Shown here: piece by piece, positions 1 to 9,042 of the stretch
Position numbering within the stretch: the first letter of the stretch is position 1
How the letters are laid out: each line of letters opens with the position of its first letter
DNA from: Mycetocola sp.
Lineage (GTDB): Bacteria; Actinomycetota; Actinomycetes; Actinomycetales; Microbacteriaceae
NCBI RefSeq assembly: GCF_025464835.1
Contig: NZ_JAODMP010000008.1
Location: 1-64,000 of the forward strand
DNA length: 64,000 nt
Reading direction: 5' to 3'
The notes under the pieces: generated by a model
The model's input: the letters and a program-made list of their open reading frames with translations, nothing else
Told to the model about the DNA's origin: nothing
Database searches by the model: none
Program-made: the position numbers and the translations under genes

Positions 1-419
1 GCAGGTCGCGTGGCGCCACGAGCTCGCGCGGCTTACCGGGATCGTCGGTCCGCCAAAGGCCTGATCTCGTGCAGGCCGCTCGGAGGCGCGCAGTCAATAC
101 GTATGCGCCCGAGCTGTCGGCGTCAGCATCTGCGTCGGCGAGTGAGGAACATCGCGCTCGCAGGGCGCGGGGCACTCTCAGTGTGAATGAAGCATCGTCG
201 GGCTCCGAGCCCTACCCGCAAAGGCGTTCGGCGACGCCTTGTCTCCACGCCAATAGATCGGCCAAGAACCCATCTGATGGTCCGCGAGGTTCTTGACGTC
301 ACCCGCACCGCTTACTCCGCAGCCTTTGCTTGCTCCTGGGAGAGCATGTCACTGCCCTTCCCCGCTAAGCGGTAGAGCAAGCTCGGACTTAACGACGGGG
401 ATGACATGGGGCGCCAACG
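1..419. other. Left-edge region without a confident gene
   Basis: No convincing gene is seen here. One plus-strand frame entering from the left edge stays open to a TGA at 62-64 and reads like the last 20 residues of a protein (ending GIVGPPKA), so a gene may end here, but it is too short to name. The rest has no good start/RBS combination and no codon-usage pattern like the neighbours. It lies just 3' of the tRNA-Arg gene, a place where integrated elements often start, but no attachment-site duplication is visible within the window. Confidence 0.3.
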
Positions 420-462
420 AAAAAACCCCGGAGAGACAGCCAGAACTGGCGTCTTTCCGGGG
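420..462 (-). terminator. Intrinsic terminator of tRNA-Arg
   Basis: Read on the minus strand, a long hairpin with CCCCGGA/TCCGGGG outer arms and GACGCCAG/CTGGCTGTC inner arms is followed by six T residues. It starts only 8 bp past the 3' end of the tRNA-Arg gene. Confidence 0.85.
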
Positions 463-469
463 CATACCG

Positions 470-542
470 TGCGCCCGAAGGGATTCGAACCCCCAACCTT
501 CTGATCCGTAGTCAGATGCTCTATCCGTTGAGCTACGGGCGC
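470..542 (-). tRNA. tRNA-Arg (ACG)
   Basis: The reverse complement folds as a 73-nt cloverleaf. Acceptor arms are GCGCCCG/CGGGCGC with discriminator A, the D-arm carries AGCTCAACGGATAGAGC, the anticodon loop is CTACGGA between TCTGA/TCAGA giving anticodon ACG, and the T-arm is GGGGGTTCGAATCCC. The 3' CCA is not encoded. A strong terminator follows immediately. Confidence 0.97.
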
Positions 543-673
543 ATGGGCTTGGCCTAACAGAACGAGAGTCGCTCCCAGGCCGTATTAGAGACTACATGAC
601 GACACGTCGAGGCGCCAATCGACGCAAGCGGTCCAAGCCCCGCCCCGGCGGTCGTCCACCACCGACACGAGGG

Positions 674-692
674 TATAGTTGATATTTGTCAA
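674..692 (+). promoter_or_regulatory. Probable promoter/operator of the MFS-MarR operon
   Basis: A good -10 hexamer TATAGT (674-679) runs into the small inverted repeat TTGA-TATTTG-TCAA (679-692), about 22 bp before the MFS start. The placement suits a MarR dimer blocking RNA polymerase. The regulator is inferred from the MarR gene at the end of the operon. No clear -35 box was found. Confidence 0.45.
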
Positions 693-713
693 TGACCGAA
701 CCCCCGGAGCCGA

Positions 714-2480
714 ATGCCTCGAACCGCACGCCGCGCTATCTCGACGAAGACCAAACGCACGGCATCCGCCGATGGAACCATGACCCAACGCCAAGTCCTG
801 GAAGCGCTGTCCGGCCTGCTGCTTGGGATGTTCGTGTCGATCCTCGCCGGAACGGTAGTCGCAACATCCCTGCCCGTGATCATCTCGGAACTCGACGGAG
901 ACCAGTCCGCGTACACCTGGGTCGTGACCTCCACTCTTCTGGCGACGACGGTGTCGACCCCGCTGTGGGGAAAGTTCGCCGACCTCTTCGACCGCAAACT
1001 GCTGATCCAGCTCGCCCTCGGGCTCTTCGTCGTCGGATCCGCAGCCGCGGGGTTCTCGCAGGACACCAACACCCTCATTCTCTTCCGCGTCTTCCAGGGG
1101 CTCGGTGGCGGCGGGCTGGCCGCCCTCAGCCAGATCATCATGGCCGACATCATCAGCCCGCGTGACCGCGGCAAGTACGCCGGACTCTTCGGCGCCGTCA
1201 TGGCGGTCGGCACCGTCGGCGGGCCGCTTCTCGGCGGACTGGTGACGGATGCCTTCGGCTGGCGCTGGAACTTCTTCATCGCGTTACCGATAGCGATCGT
1301 CGCGATTCTCCTGCTCCAGTCGACGTTGCACCTGCCCAGGCACCCGAAGCGCACCGTCCGCATCGATTACCTCGGCGCCGTCCTGATCGCCGCCGGCGTC
1401 TCACTCCTCCTGATCTGGGTCTCGCTGGCCGGCCACCAGTTCGAGTGGGCATCGGTGCCCACCCTCGTGATGGTCGTCGGGTCGGTCGTTCTGCTCGCCG
1501 CCGCCGTGATCGTCGAACTCAAGTCGCCCGAGCCGATCATTCCGCTCGGGATGTTCCGCAACCGCACCTTCACCCTCTCCGTCATCGCGAGCATCTCGGT
1601 CGGCGTTTCGATGTTCGGCACGTCGGTGTTCCTCGCTCAGTACATGCAGCTCGCCCGCGGCGCCACGCCGACGGAATCCGGCCTGCTCACCATCCCGATG
1701 ATGGCCGGCCTTCTGATTTCGTCGACGGTGTTCGGCGGCCTGATCAGCCGTCGTGGCAAGTGGAAGGCGATCATGGTGTCCGGGTCGGTGCTGACCGTCG
1801 TCGGCTCGATCCTGCTCGGCACGCTGCACTACGACACGAACCTCATCCTCGTCGGCGTCTACATGGCAGTGCTCGGTGCCGGAATCGGCATGCTCATGCA
1901 GAACCTGGTTCTCGTCGTTCAGAACTCCATCGAGGTACGCAACCTCGGTGTCGCGACCAGCGCGATCACCTTCTTCCGCAGCCTTGGCGGCACCATCGGC
2001 GTCTCCGTACTCGGCTCCATCCTGGGCACTGTCGTCGCGCAGAGCATCAAGGAGAACATTGCCGCCCTCAAGCCGGCCGACCAGGTTCTTGCCGGAACCT
2101 ATCTCGGGAGCGGAACGATTCCGCAGATCTCCGAATTGCCCACCGTGCTCAAGACCGTCGTCGAAAGTGCCTACGGAAGCGGCGTCGGATTCGTCTTCCT
2201 CTGCGCCGTCCCGCTGGCGGTCGTGACACTCATCGCTGTCGTCTTCCTCCCGAACGTGCCGCTTGGGACCCTCAATGCCGTGCAGCTGAAGACGCAGACG
2301 GGTGGGCGCTCAACCGCCGCCGACAAGGCGCGCGAACGCGACGACGCCAGCGACATGCTCATCGACGTCTCCACCGCCAGCGTCGCGCTGCCCGCAGTGG
2401 GACTCGCCCACCCCACGGAGTCGGCGCAAACCGTGAGCTCGCGGGAGAGCGCCGACCAGGCCCGAGGCGGCGACCGTTGA
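714..2480 (+). CDS. MFS drug exporter, DHA2 (EmrB/QacA) family, 14 TM
   Basis: Proton-driven multidrug exporter of the inner membrane, 588 residues, the usual DHA2 length. After a short basic N-terminus the first membrane helix starts near residue 30. The signature loop GKFADLFDRK follows TM2, and motif C (GTVGGPLLGG, about residues 163-172) marks an antiporter. Fourteen hydrophobic segments can be counted, followed by an ~80-residue cytoplasmic tail rich in Ala, Ser and charged residues. The ATG at 714 has GGAG five bases upstream; a later in-frame ATG at 780 would shorten the tail before TM1. It overlaps the MarR gene by 4 bp (TTGA), so the two are translationally coupled. The substrate cannot be read from the sequence. 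Confidence 0.9.
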   Translation: MPRTARRAISTKTKRTASADGTMTQRQVLEALSGLLLGMFVSILAGTVVATSLPVIISELDGDQSAYTWVVTSTLLATTVSTPLWGKFADLFDRKLLIQLALGLFVVGSAAAGFSQDTNTLILFRVFQGLGGGGLAALSQIIMADIISPRDRGKYAGLFGAVMAVGTVGGPLLGGLVTDAFGWRWNFFIALPIAIVAILLLQSTLHLPRHPKRTVRIDYLGAVLIAAGVSLLLIWVSLAGHQFEWASVPTLVMVVGSVVLLAAAVIVELKSPEPIIPLGMFRNRTFTLSVIASISVGVSMFGTSVFLAQYMQLARGATPTESGLLTIPMMAGLLISSTVFGGLISRRGKWKAIMVSGSVLTVVGSILLGTLHYDTNLILVGVYMAVLGAGIGMLMQNLVLVVQNSIEVRNLGVATSAITFFRSLGGTIGVSVLGSILGTVVAQSIKENIAALKPADQVLAGTYLGSGTIPQISELPTVLKTVVESAYGSGVGFVFLCAVPLAVVTLIAVVFLPNVPLGTLNAVQLKTQTGGRSTAADKARERDDASDMLIDVSTASVALPAVGLAHPTESAQTVSSRESADQARGGDR

Positions 2481-2971
2481 GCGCCCACCAGACGCACGGG
2501 GCGGCATCCGACGACCGGCACGCATCAGCGATCCTGACCGTCGAAGATTCGATCAGTACCCTGTCGCGCAAGCTGCATCTGATCGTCCGGAACGCGGCAA
2601 CAGCGGTTGACCCGTCGCTCCAGCCCATCAGCTACCGGCTGCTCCGGACAATCCAACGCTGCGGCTCCGTGCAGGCCAGCGTGGCGGCCGATATGCTCGT
2701 CGTCGACCGCAGCGTCGTGAGCCGGCAGGTTCGACAGCTCGAGGAACTCGGTCTGGTCGAGACCCGTACCGATCCGGACGACGGCCGGGCGCGCATCCTC
2801 GTCCTCACCGACGAAGGCACACGTCGGATGCGCTCGGTCAACCCGACGAACCGCACGATTCTGCACGGATTGCTTTCGTCGTGGTCGGCGGAGGAGCTGG
2901 AGAGCTTCGCGGCCCAGGTCGATCGCCTCAACGAAGCGGCCGACGTCGGGACCGCCGATTCGACGACCTGA
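2477..2971 (+). CDS. MarR-family transcriptional regulator
   Basis: 164-residue winged-helix regulator, probably the repressor of the exporter it overlaps. The DNA-binding domain runs from about residue 55 to 120: helix-turn-helix around ASVAADMLVVDRSVVSRQVR, then the wing with the family's DPDDGRARILVLT motif. Flanking helices form the dimer interface. The TTG start overlaps the TGA of the exporter. In MarR/MFS pairs the substrate usually relieves repression; here that is inference. The small palindrome at 679-692 is the likely site. Confidence 0.88.
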   Translation: MSAHQTHGAASDDRHASAILTVEDSISTLSRKLHLIVRNAATAVDPSLQPISYRLLRTIQRCGSVQASVAADMLVVDRSVVSRQVRQLEELGLVETRTDPDDGRARILVLTDEGTRRMRSVNPTNRTILHGLLSSWSAEELESFAAQVDRLNEAADVGTADSTT

Positions 2972-3000
2972 CAGGCGCCGGCCGCACGCCCGGAGGTGAG

Positions 3001-3810
3001 CTACTTCACGCTGCCGCTGACGAGTCCGGCCACGAGCCAGCGCTGCAGGAACACCGCAGCGGCGAAAACCGGGATCACGCCGATGAGGGATGCCGCGGCG
3101 ATCTTCCCGAAGTCCTGGAGACGCTCCCCGAGCATGAGGGAGAGCACCACAGGCACTGTTTGCGCTTCCGGCCCCTGGGTGAGGAATGTCGCGAGAACGA
3201 ACTCGTTGTAGTTCAGCACCGCCACGATCACACCGACGGCCACCAGCCCGGGCGTGAGCAGCGGCACGACGATGCTCCCGAGCACCCGGAAGGCTCCGGC
3301 GCCGTCGAGCTGGGCTGCCTCGTCGAGCTCGACCGGGAGCTTGCGAACGAAGCCCTCGAGCAGCCAGACCGCGACGGCCGTGTTGGCGAGCGCGTACACG
3401 ATCGTGAGCCCGGCGAGGGTGTTGTTGAGCCCAAGCACGCGGAGGAGCGTGAAGAGCGGCACGACGGCGACGATCGGCGGCAACAGCCACGGGCTGAGGA
3501 TCGTCGCAGCCAGCGTCCGTCCGCCGGTGCGGTAGCGCACCATCGCCCAGGCAGCGGGCAGGGCGATGACGAGGGTGAGCACGGCACCGCCAAGCGAGGT
3601 GATCACCGAGTTGAGGATGCCGCGCGGCAGTCGCGACGCGGCGGCATCCACCCAGTTGCCCCACTCCGGATTCGACGGCCAGACAATCCCCGCCGAGATC
3701 TCGCCCTGCTTCATCAGGGACACCGAGAGCAGGTAGGCGAGCGGAAGCAGCGTGAACAGCAATGCGACGCCGACGGTGACGGTGGCGAGCCGGCTCGAAC
3801 GCTTAATCAT
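3001..3810 (-). CDS. ABC transporter permease, MalG-like (CUT1 type)
   Basis: 269-residue inner-membrane permease with six predicted TM helices, the usual MalG length. The cytoplasmic EAA loop that docks the ATPase is seen near residues 160-185 (DEAAQLDGAGAFRVLG, then PLL). It overlaps the MalF-like gene by 8 bp. The cassette has no ATP-binding protein gene, so a shared MsiK-type ATPase encoded elsewhere is expected, as is common for actinobacterial sugar importers. The substrate is unknown; the divergent monooxygenase operon makes a non-sugar organic substrate possible. Confidence 0.88.
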   Translation of the reverse strand: MIKRSSRLATVTVGVALLFTLLPLAYLLSVSLMKQGEISAGIVWPSNPEWGNWVDAAASRLPRGILNSVITSLGGAVLTLVIALPAAWAMVRYRTGGRTLAATILSPWLLPPIVAVVPLFTLLRVLGLNNTLAGLTIVYALANTAVAVWLLEGFVRKLPVELDEAAQLDGAGAFRVLGSIVVPLLTPGLVAVGVIVAVLNYNEFVLATFLTQGPEAQTVPVVLSLMLGERLQDFGKIAAASLIGVIPVFAAAVFLQRWLVAGLVSGSVK

Positions 3811-4720
3811 GGTGAAGCCTCCTCGTGATCGCCACGACCGGCAGCGTCACCACGGTGACGACGACGGCGAGGAGCAGGGTGATGGTGCCCGCCCGGCCGA
3901 GATCGAACTGCTGCAGTGCCGCCTGGTAGATCAGGTAGGCGGGAACAGTCGTGGACTGCCCTGGGCCGCCTGCCGTCATGATGTAGACGAGATCGAAGAC
4001 CTTGAAGGCCAGGACGATCCGGATGAGAAACGCCGCAGCGATGGTTCCCGCGATGGCCGGAAGGGTGATCTGAGCGAAAAGCCGGATGCCGCCGGCCCCG
4101 TCGAGCGCTGCGGCCTCCGTCAGTTCGGGGTCCTGTCCCAGGAGCGCCGCGAACACGAGCAGGGCGATGAGCGGCGTCCACTCCCAGACGTCGGCCACGG
4201 CGATGCCAAGGAACGCAAACGTCGGTGACGCCAGGACGGACACCGGGTCGCCGGAGTACCCGAAGAAGCTGAGCACCGTGTTGAACAGCCCGCCGGAGGG
4301 ATTGAAGATCAGTTTCCAGAGGATGCCGACGACGACCGGCGGAGTGATCATCGGCAGCAGGAGCAGGGTGCGTACCACCGCGCCTGACCGGGCGCTGCGG
4401 AACAACGCCAGCGCCGTGGCAACCCCGAGCACGGCGCTCGCTGCGGACACGAAGATTGCGTAGATGGTGTTGCGCAGCAGCGACGCAACGACATCGTCGT
4501 CGCCGAGCGCGGCCTCGAGGTTCGCCGTGCCGACCCATTCCTGGAACGGCCGGCCCAGGCTCGATTCCGACAGCGCGGTCAGCACGATGAAGATCAGGGG
4601 GTAAAACCCGAGCACGATGAGCGACAGCACGCTCGGCGAGATGAAGAGCCGGTGGGCCGTGGCGTCTCGGCCGCGCCAGCGTGCGCGTGCCGCGGGAACG
4701 CCGGAACCCGGCGACGTCAA
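3803..4720 (-). CDS. ABC transporter permease, MalF-like (CUT1 type)
   Basis: About 305 residues, six TM helices, partner of the MalG-like permease. The EAA loop reads EAAALDGAGGIRLFAQITLP. The start is uncertain. The TTG at 4720 gives the usual ~25-residue cytoplasmic leader before TM1 but lies in the loop of a perfect hairpin (4706-4735) and has no clear RBS. A TTG at 4765 would overlap the end of the binding-protein gene by 11 bp and would put the hairpin inside the reading frame. The weak initiation context plus hairpin should lower permease expression relative to the binding protein. Confidence 0.82.
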   Translation of the reverse strand: MTSPGSGVPAARARWRGRDATAHRLFISPSVLSLIVLGFYPLIFIVLTALSESSLGRPFQEWVGTANLEAALGDDDVVASLLRNTIYAIFVSAASAVLGVATALALFRSARSGAVVRTLLLLPMITPPVVVGILWKLIFNPSGGLFNTVLSFFGYSGDPVSVLASPTFAFLGIAVADVWEWTPLIALLVFAALLGQDPELTEAAALDGAGGIRLFAQITLPAIAGTIAAAFLIRIVLAFKVFDLVYIMTAGGPGQSTTVPAYLIYQAALQQFDLGRAGTITLLLAVVVTVVTLPVVAITRRLHHD

Positions 4721-4735
4721 GGAACGTCGCCGGGT
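4706..4735 (-). promoter_or_regulatory. Perfect 12-bp hairpin between binding-protein and permease genes
   Basis: ACCCGGCGACGT and ACGTCGCCGGGT are perfect complements separated by 6 nt. No U-run follows, so it is better read as an mRNA processing/stability or attenuation hairpin. Such structures often follow the binding-protein gene in ABC operons and keep it in excess over the membrane subunits. Confidence 0.6.
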
Positions 4736-4754
4736 ATCCGGTTTCTGGCTGGTG

Positions 4755-6101
4755 CTAAGAGCCAAGGATCTTTTCCCATTCAGCCTGCACGCCGTCCAGG
4801 GTCTCCTGTGCCGTTCCGCCTTCGCCCGCGAGAAGCTTGGCGAGTTCGTCGGTGAGGATCTGGGCAAGCTCGGTCGCGTGTTCGCCGGTCGGCCAGGCGA
4901 GCGCACCTTCGAGTGTCGCCCGGTTCGCTTCCTGCAGTTCGGGGTACTCGGTGCCGTAGCTGTCGCTCTCGAGCGACGAGATCCGGTTCGGGTCGATGCC
5001 GGTGGGAGGTGTCGCGGTGAGCAGCGCCTCGTTCACGTCGGAGGACGCGGCCCACTCGACGAATGCCTTCGCGAGTTCGGTCTTCTCGGTGTTCGCGGCG
5101 ATGACCCAGCTGAAGCCGGCCACGAGCGATGCGCGGCTCTCGGTGTTGTCTCCGCCGGTCGGCAGGAACGAGACGCCCCACTTGTCGACGACCTCCGAAC
5201 CGCTCTCCGGGTCCTGCGACCGCACCCCGAGGTCGGTCCAGTTCTCGATGAACCCGACTTTGCCGGCGAACCAGGCGCTGTTGCCAGCACCGAAGTCGGT
5301 TTCGGCCGGGGTCGGCAGTGCGTAGTCGTTGATGTCGACGAGGGACTGTGCCGCGGCGACTGCTTCGGCCGAGTTGATGGCCGGCTTGCCGTCGTCGTCG
5401 AGGAACTCCCCGCCGAAGCCGGCGAGGCGGTTGGCGAAGCTGGCGCCGAGGATCAACGGCGACTTCTGGCCGAAGATCGCGGCGCCGTAGACACCGTCGG
5501 CCTTCTCGTTCTCGGTGATCGTCTTCGCCTGTTCGAGGTACTCGTCCCAGGTCGCCGGCGGTTCGGTGAAGCCGTTCCGCTCGAGGATCTCCTTGTTGTA
5601 GAACAGCACGTGCGTGTCGCCGTCGAAGGGGACGCCGTACCGCTTGCCGTCGACCTCGCTGTACGGCTCGTAGATCGAGGGGATGAAGTCGTCGGTGTCG
5701 AGCGCGTCGTCGGATTCGACCCACTCGGTGAGGTCCTGGATGGCGCCGTCGGCGGCGAGGTCGCCAAGCGAGACGTACCACGGCGCCGCGACGTCGATGG
5801 TGTTCGCGCCGGACTGCTGGTCGAGCGCAAGCTTTGAGCCGATCTCGTCGTACGGCACGATGACCGGGTTGATCCTGGCGCCGGTCTCCTTCTCGAACTC
5901 GGTCGACAGCCACTCGGACGCTCCCTCGTGGGAGGAGATCAGCAGGACGGTGAGCTCCTCACCGGTGAAGTCGCCGTCAGCGGCGGCGCTGTCCTCTGCG
6001 GGCGCCGAGCAGCCGGCAAGGACGAGGGAGACGGATGCCGCGAGGCCGGCGGCTGTGAAAATCGTGCGCGGCCGGCTGTTCCGGCGAGGCGAGAATGACA
6101 T
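4755..6101 (-). CDS. Extracellular solute-binding lipoprotein of the ABC importer (family 1)
   Basis: 448-residue periplasmic-type binding protein anchored as a lipoprotein. The N-terminus has basic residues, a hydrophobic stretch and the lipobox LAGC (cleavage before Cys about residue 31). The mature part has the CUT1 fold features: an early ELTVLL strand, an aromatic-rich middle and a C-terminal helix bundle. The ATG at 6101 has AGGAG six bases upstream. It is the first gene of the operon, transcribed away from the monooxygenase cluster. Many Asp/Glu residues on the mature protein fit a secreted protein. The ligand cannot be predicted with confidence. Confidence 0.88.
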   Translation of the reverse strand: MSFSPRRNSRPRTIFTAAGLAASVSLVLAGCSAPAEDSAAADGDFTGEELTVLLISSHEGASEWLSTEFEKETGARINPVIVPYDEIGSKLALDQQSGANTIDVAAPWYVSLGDLAADGAIQDLTEWVESDDALDTDDFIPSIYEPYSEVDGKRYGVPFDGDTHVLFYNKEILERNGFTEPPATWDEYLEQAKTITENEKADGVYGAAIFGQKSPLILGASFANRLAGFGGEFLDDDGKPAINSAEAVAAAQSLVDINDYALPTPAETDFGAGNSAWFAGKVGFIENWTDLGVRSQDPESGSEVVDKWGVSFLPTGGDNTESRASLVAGFSWVIAANTEKTELAKAFVEWAASSDVNEALLTATPPTGIDPNRISSLESDSYGTEYPELQEANRATLEGALAWPTGEHATELAQILTDELAKLLAGEGGTAQETLDGVQAEWEKILGS

Positions 6102-6335
6102 GTCGAACTCCTGAAGGGGATGGGTGCAATTGAAGATACGGACGCCCCCGCCCCGCCCGGCGGGTGTGACGTAAGACTTCGACACGTTTCGTCATGAAGC
6201 TCACGTTCCCGGACCGGAACATTTCCTTAGGTTTCGCCTCCCCACATCGCCGGAGGCACCGCTGGTAGCTTTCGAAGTCCGGCGAACGGGACCCAGGCAT
6301 CCGTTCGCGTCGCTACGCATCCATCGGACGGTCCA

Positions 6336-7772
6336 ATGCCTTCTCGCATCATTCTCAACGCCTTCGACATGAGCTGTGTCACCCACCAGGCCCCAGGACT
6401 CTGGCGCCACCCGGACAACTCCGCCGACCGGTACAACGACCTCGCCTACTGGACGGACCTCGCCCAGATCCTCGAGCGGGGAAAGTTCGACGCCATCTTC
6501 CTCGCCGACGTGGTGGGCCTGTACGACGTGTACCGGCACTCCGCTGCACCGGCACTGACGGATGCCGCGCAGGTGCCGGTCGGCGACCCGCTGTTCCAGA
6601 TTCCCGCGATGGCAGCGGTCACCTCGAAGCTGGGCTTCGGTGTGACGGTGGCGCTGACCTACGAACAGCCGTACGCGCTGGCCCGCAAATTCTCGACCCT
6701 CGACCACTTCACGCAGGGGCGGATCGGCTGGAACGTCGTCACCTCGTACCTCAACAGCGCGGCGAAGAACCTCGGGCTGACGAAGCAGATCCCGCACGAC
6801 GAGCGGTACAACCTCGCCGACGAGTTCCTCGACGTCACCTACAAACTCTGGGAGGGGTCGTGGGAAGACGGCGCCGTTGAACGCAACCGCGAGACCGGCG
6901 TCTTCTCCAACCCGGCGAAGGTCCACCCGATAAACCACCACGGGAAGTATTTCGATGTTCCTGGCATCCACCTGTCTGAACCATCACCCCAGCGCACCCC
7001 CGTCATCTTCCAGGCGGGCGCCTCGCCCAAGGGCCGGGACTTCGCGGCCAAGCACGGCGAAGCGGTTTTCATCAACGGGCTCACCCCTGAGCTGACCCGC
7101 ACCGCGACTGACGACATCCGTGACCGGGCTGACGCGCTCGGGCGTCCACGCGAATCGGTGAAGATCCTCACCCTCGCGACGGTCATCACTGCGGAGACCG
7201 ACGAGGAAGCGCAGGCGAAGTACAGCGAATACCAGAAGTTCGTGAGCCTCGAGGGTGCCCTCACCCTCTTCGCCGGGTGGACGGGGATCGACCTGTCCGA
7301 GTACGACCCGGACGAGCCGCTCAAGTACATCGAGACGGATGCCGGTCGCTCGGCGCTCGGTCTGTTCACCACGGCCGATCCCGACCGGGACTGGACCATC
7401 CGCGACATCGCCGAGCACGTCGGCATCGGAGGGATCGGCGCCGTCATCGTCGGCTCACCGACCACCGTCGCCGACGAACTCGAACGGTGGATCGACGTCG
7501 GCGGCATCGACGGCTTCAACCTCGCCTACGTGATCACGCCCGGGACCTTCGAGGACGTCGTCGAGTTCGTCGTCCCCGAGCTGCAGAAGCGCGGCCGGGT
7601 CTGGGACGACTACCCGGAGGGCACGCTGCGCGAGCGTCTCAACGGCTCGACGTCGCCGTTCGTTCCCGACTACCACCCTGCGCACCAGTACCGGGGCGCA
7701 TACGCCGCCCTCGAATCGGCCGCAGATCACACAGCGCCATCGCGCTTCGACGACACGCTCCAGAACGCCTGA
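6336..7772 (+). CDS. NtaA/SnaA/DszA-type FMN-dependent monooxygenase
   Basis: 478-residue flavin-dependent oxygenase of the luciferase-like superfamily, subgroup of nitrilotriacetate, pristinamycin and dibenzothiophene-sulfone monooxygenases. It uses FMNH2 from a separate reductase and O2 to attack C-N or C-S bonds. Family marks seen are the N-terminal LNAFDMSCVTHQAPGLWRHP strand/loop, AIFLADVVGLYDVY, the GRIGWNVVTSYLNSAAKNLG segment and VIFQAGASPKGRDFAAKH. It is first in an operon with two acyl-CoA-dehydrogenase-fold oxygenases and an aldo/keto reductase. No flavin reductase gene is nearby. The substrate is unknown; organosulfur scavenging is the most likely setting by analogy. Confidence 0.9.
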   Translation: MPSRIILNAFDMSCVTHQAPGLWRHPDNSADRYNDLAYWTDLAQILERGKFDAIFLADVVGLYDVYRHSAAPALTDAAQVPVGDPLFQIPAMAAVTSKLGFGVTVALTYEQPYALARKFSTLDHFTQGRIGWNVVTSYLNSAAKNLGLTKQIPHDERYNLADEFLDVTYKLWEGSWEDGAVERNRETGVFSNPAKVHPINHHGKYFDVPGIHLSEPSPQRTPVIFQAGASPKGRDFAAKHGEAVFINGLTPELTRTATDDIRDRADALGRPRESVKILTLATVITAETDEEAQAKYSEYQKFVSLEGALTLFAGWTGIDLSEYDPDEPLKYIETDAGRSALGLFTTADPDRDWTIRDIAEHVGIGGIGAVIVGSPTTVADELERWIDVGGIDGFNLAYVITPGTFEDVVEFVVPELQKRGRVWDDYPEGTLRERLNGSTSPFVPDYHPAHQYRGAYAALESAADHTAPSRFDDTLQNA

Positions 7773-7802
7773 AAACCGGCGACGAGACCGAAGGACAGAA
7801 TG

Positions 7803-9032
7803 ATGGCAGACGCAACATCAACCACTCCGCCCCGCACTCACTGGTCGGGCGCCGCCGACCAGACCGAACTCGATCGCTGGCAGGCCATCGCCGAGGGCGT
7901 CGCCCGTGAACTCGCGGTCGACGTGCTGGAGCGCGACCGCGCCAACGAGGATCCCCGCCGCGAACTGCAGCTCCTCCGCGATTCTGGCCTGGTCAACCTG
8001 CTCGACCCGGCAGAGCTCGGCGGGGGCGGAGCCCACTGGGAGACCGCGTTCCTCGTGATCCGCACGCTGGCCCGCGTCGACGCATCCGTCGCCCAGGTCC
8101 TGGCCTACTCCTACATCAACAAGAGCAACATCGGCTTCCTCCTCCCGCGTGAAAAGCAGGCCGAGTGGTACCGCGCGACGATCGACGGTCAATGGTTCTG
8201 GGGCGACAGCGTCAACCCTGTCGACCCGGACCTCCAGCTGACCCCGGATGCCGGCGGCTGGCGACTCAACGGCGTGAAACACTTCTCGACGGGCGCCTCC
8301 GTCGGCGACCGGATCCTCATCTCTGCGGCGGTGACCGGCGGGGACCGCGACGGCCAGCTCGTGCTCTTCGTCATCGACGCCGGAGCCGACGGCGTCGAGC
8401 CGCTCGGCGACTGGGACGCGCTCGGCCAGCGGCTCTCGGCGAGCGGCTCGGTTCGCTACACCGACGTTCGCGTCACCGAGGCGGACCTCCTCGGTGTACT
8501 CACCGAGGAGCCGTTCGCGAACCTCATCACCCCCGGCATCCAGCTCGCGTTCGCGAACCTGTACCTCGGCATCGCCCAGGGCGCTCTCGAGCAGGCGCGG
8601 GACCTCACCCGTGCACGCAAGAACGCCTGGTTCCTCTCCTCGGCCGACCGCTACCGCAACGACCCCTTCGTTCTGCGGGTGTTCGGTGAGTTCGTGGCCC
8701 GCGTCGAAGCAGTCGAAGCACTCGCCGACAAGGTGGGGCGCCGGTTCGACTCGGTCGTCGAGCTCGGCGATGCTGTGGCATTCGAGACCCGCGGGGCGAT
8801 CGAAGTCGACATCGCGAAGGTCAAGATCGTGTCGACAGAGGTCGGCATCGAGGTCTCGAACCGGGTTTTCGAGGTGACCGGCTCCAGTTCGGCGAAGTCG
8901 AGCGTTGGGCTCGACCTGTTCTGGCGCAACATCCGCACCCACTCGCTTCACGACCCGGTCGATTACAAAAAGCTCGAGGTCGGTGCTCACTTCCTCAATG
9001 GAGAGTTCCAGCCGATCTCGCTCTACACCTAG
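7803..9032 (+). CDS. DszC/SfnB-type acyl-CoA-dehydrogenase-fold monooxygenase
   Basis: 409-residue flavoprotein with the acyl-CoA dehydrogenase fold: an alpha-helical N-domain, a beta-barrel middle (WFWGDSVNPVDPDL, then GWRLNGVKHFSTG) and a C-terminal four-helix domain. It lacks the usual acyl-CoA dehydrogenase catalytic Glu context and resembles DszC/SfnB oxygenases, which use reduced flavin and O2 on sulfur compounds. AAGGA at 7791-7795 suits the ATG at 7803 (7-nt spacing) better than the adjacent ATG at 7800. It sits 30 bp after the NtaA-like gene and 10 bp before a second paralogue; the two differ clearly, so they may handle successive steps. Confidence 0.88.
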   Translation: MADATSTTPPRTHWSGAADQTELDRWQAIAEGVARELAVDVLERDRANEDPRRELQLLRDSGLVNLLDPAELGGGGAHWETAFLVIRTLARVDASVAQVLAYSYINKSNIGFLLPREKQAEWYRATIDGQWFWGDSVNPVDPDLQLTPDAGGWRLNGVKHFSTGASVGDRILISAAVTGGDRDGQLVLFVIDAGADGVEPLGDWDALGQRLSASGSVRYTDVRVTEADLLGVLTEEPFANLITPGIQLAFANLYLGIAQGALEQARDLTRARKNAWFLSSADRYRNDPFVLRVFGEFVARVEAVEALADKVGRRFDSVVELGDAVAFETRGAIEVDIAKVKIVSTEVGIEVSNRVFEVTGSSSAKSSVGLDLFWRNIRTHSLHDPVDYKKLEVGAHFLNGEFQPISLYT

Positions 9033-9042
9033 GAGATCCCGG

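Noticed and set aside
1..542. Integrated element boundary at tRNA-Arg
   Set aside because: There is no integrase gene, no duplicated tRNA 3' end and no foreign composition within the window, so only the position suggests it.
4706..4735. Rho-independent terminator between the binding-protein and permease genes
   Set aside because: No T-run follows the stem on the minus strand and the downstream permease genes have no other visible promoter, so full termination is unlikely.
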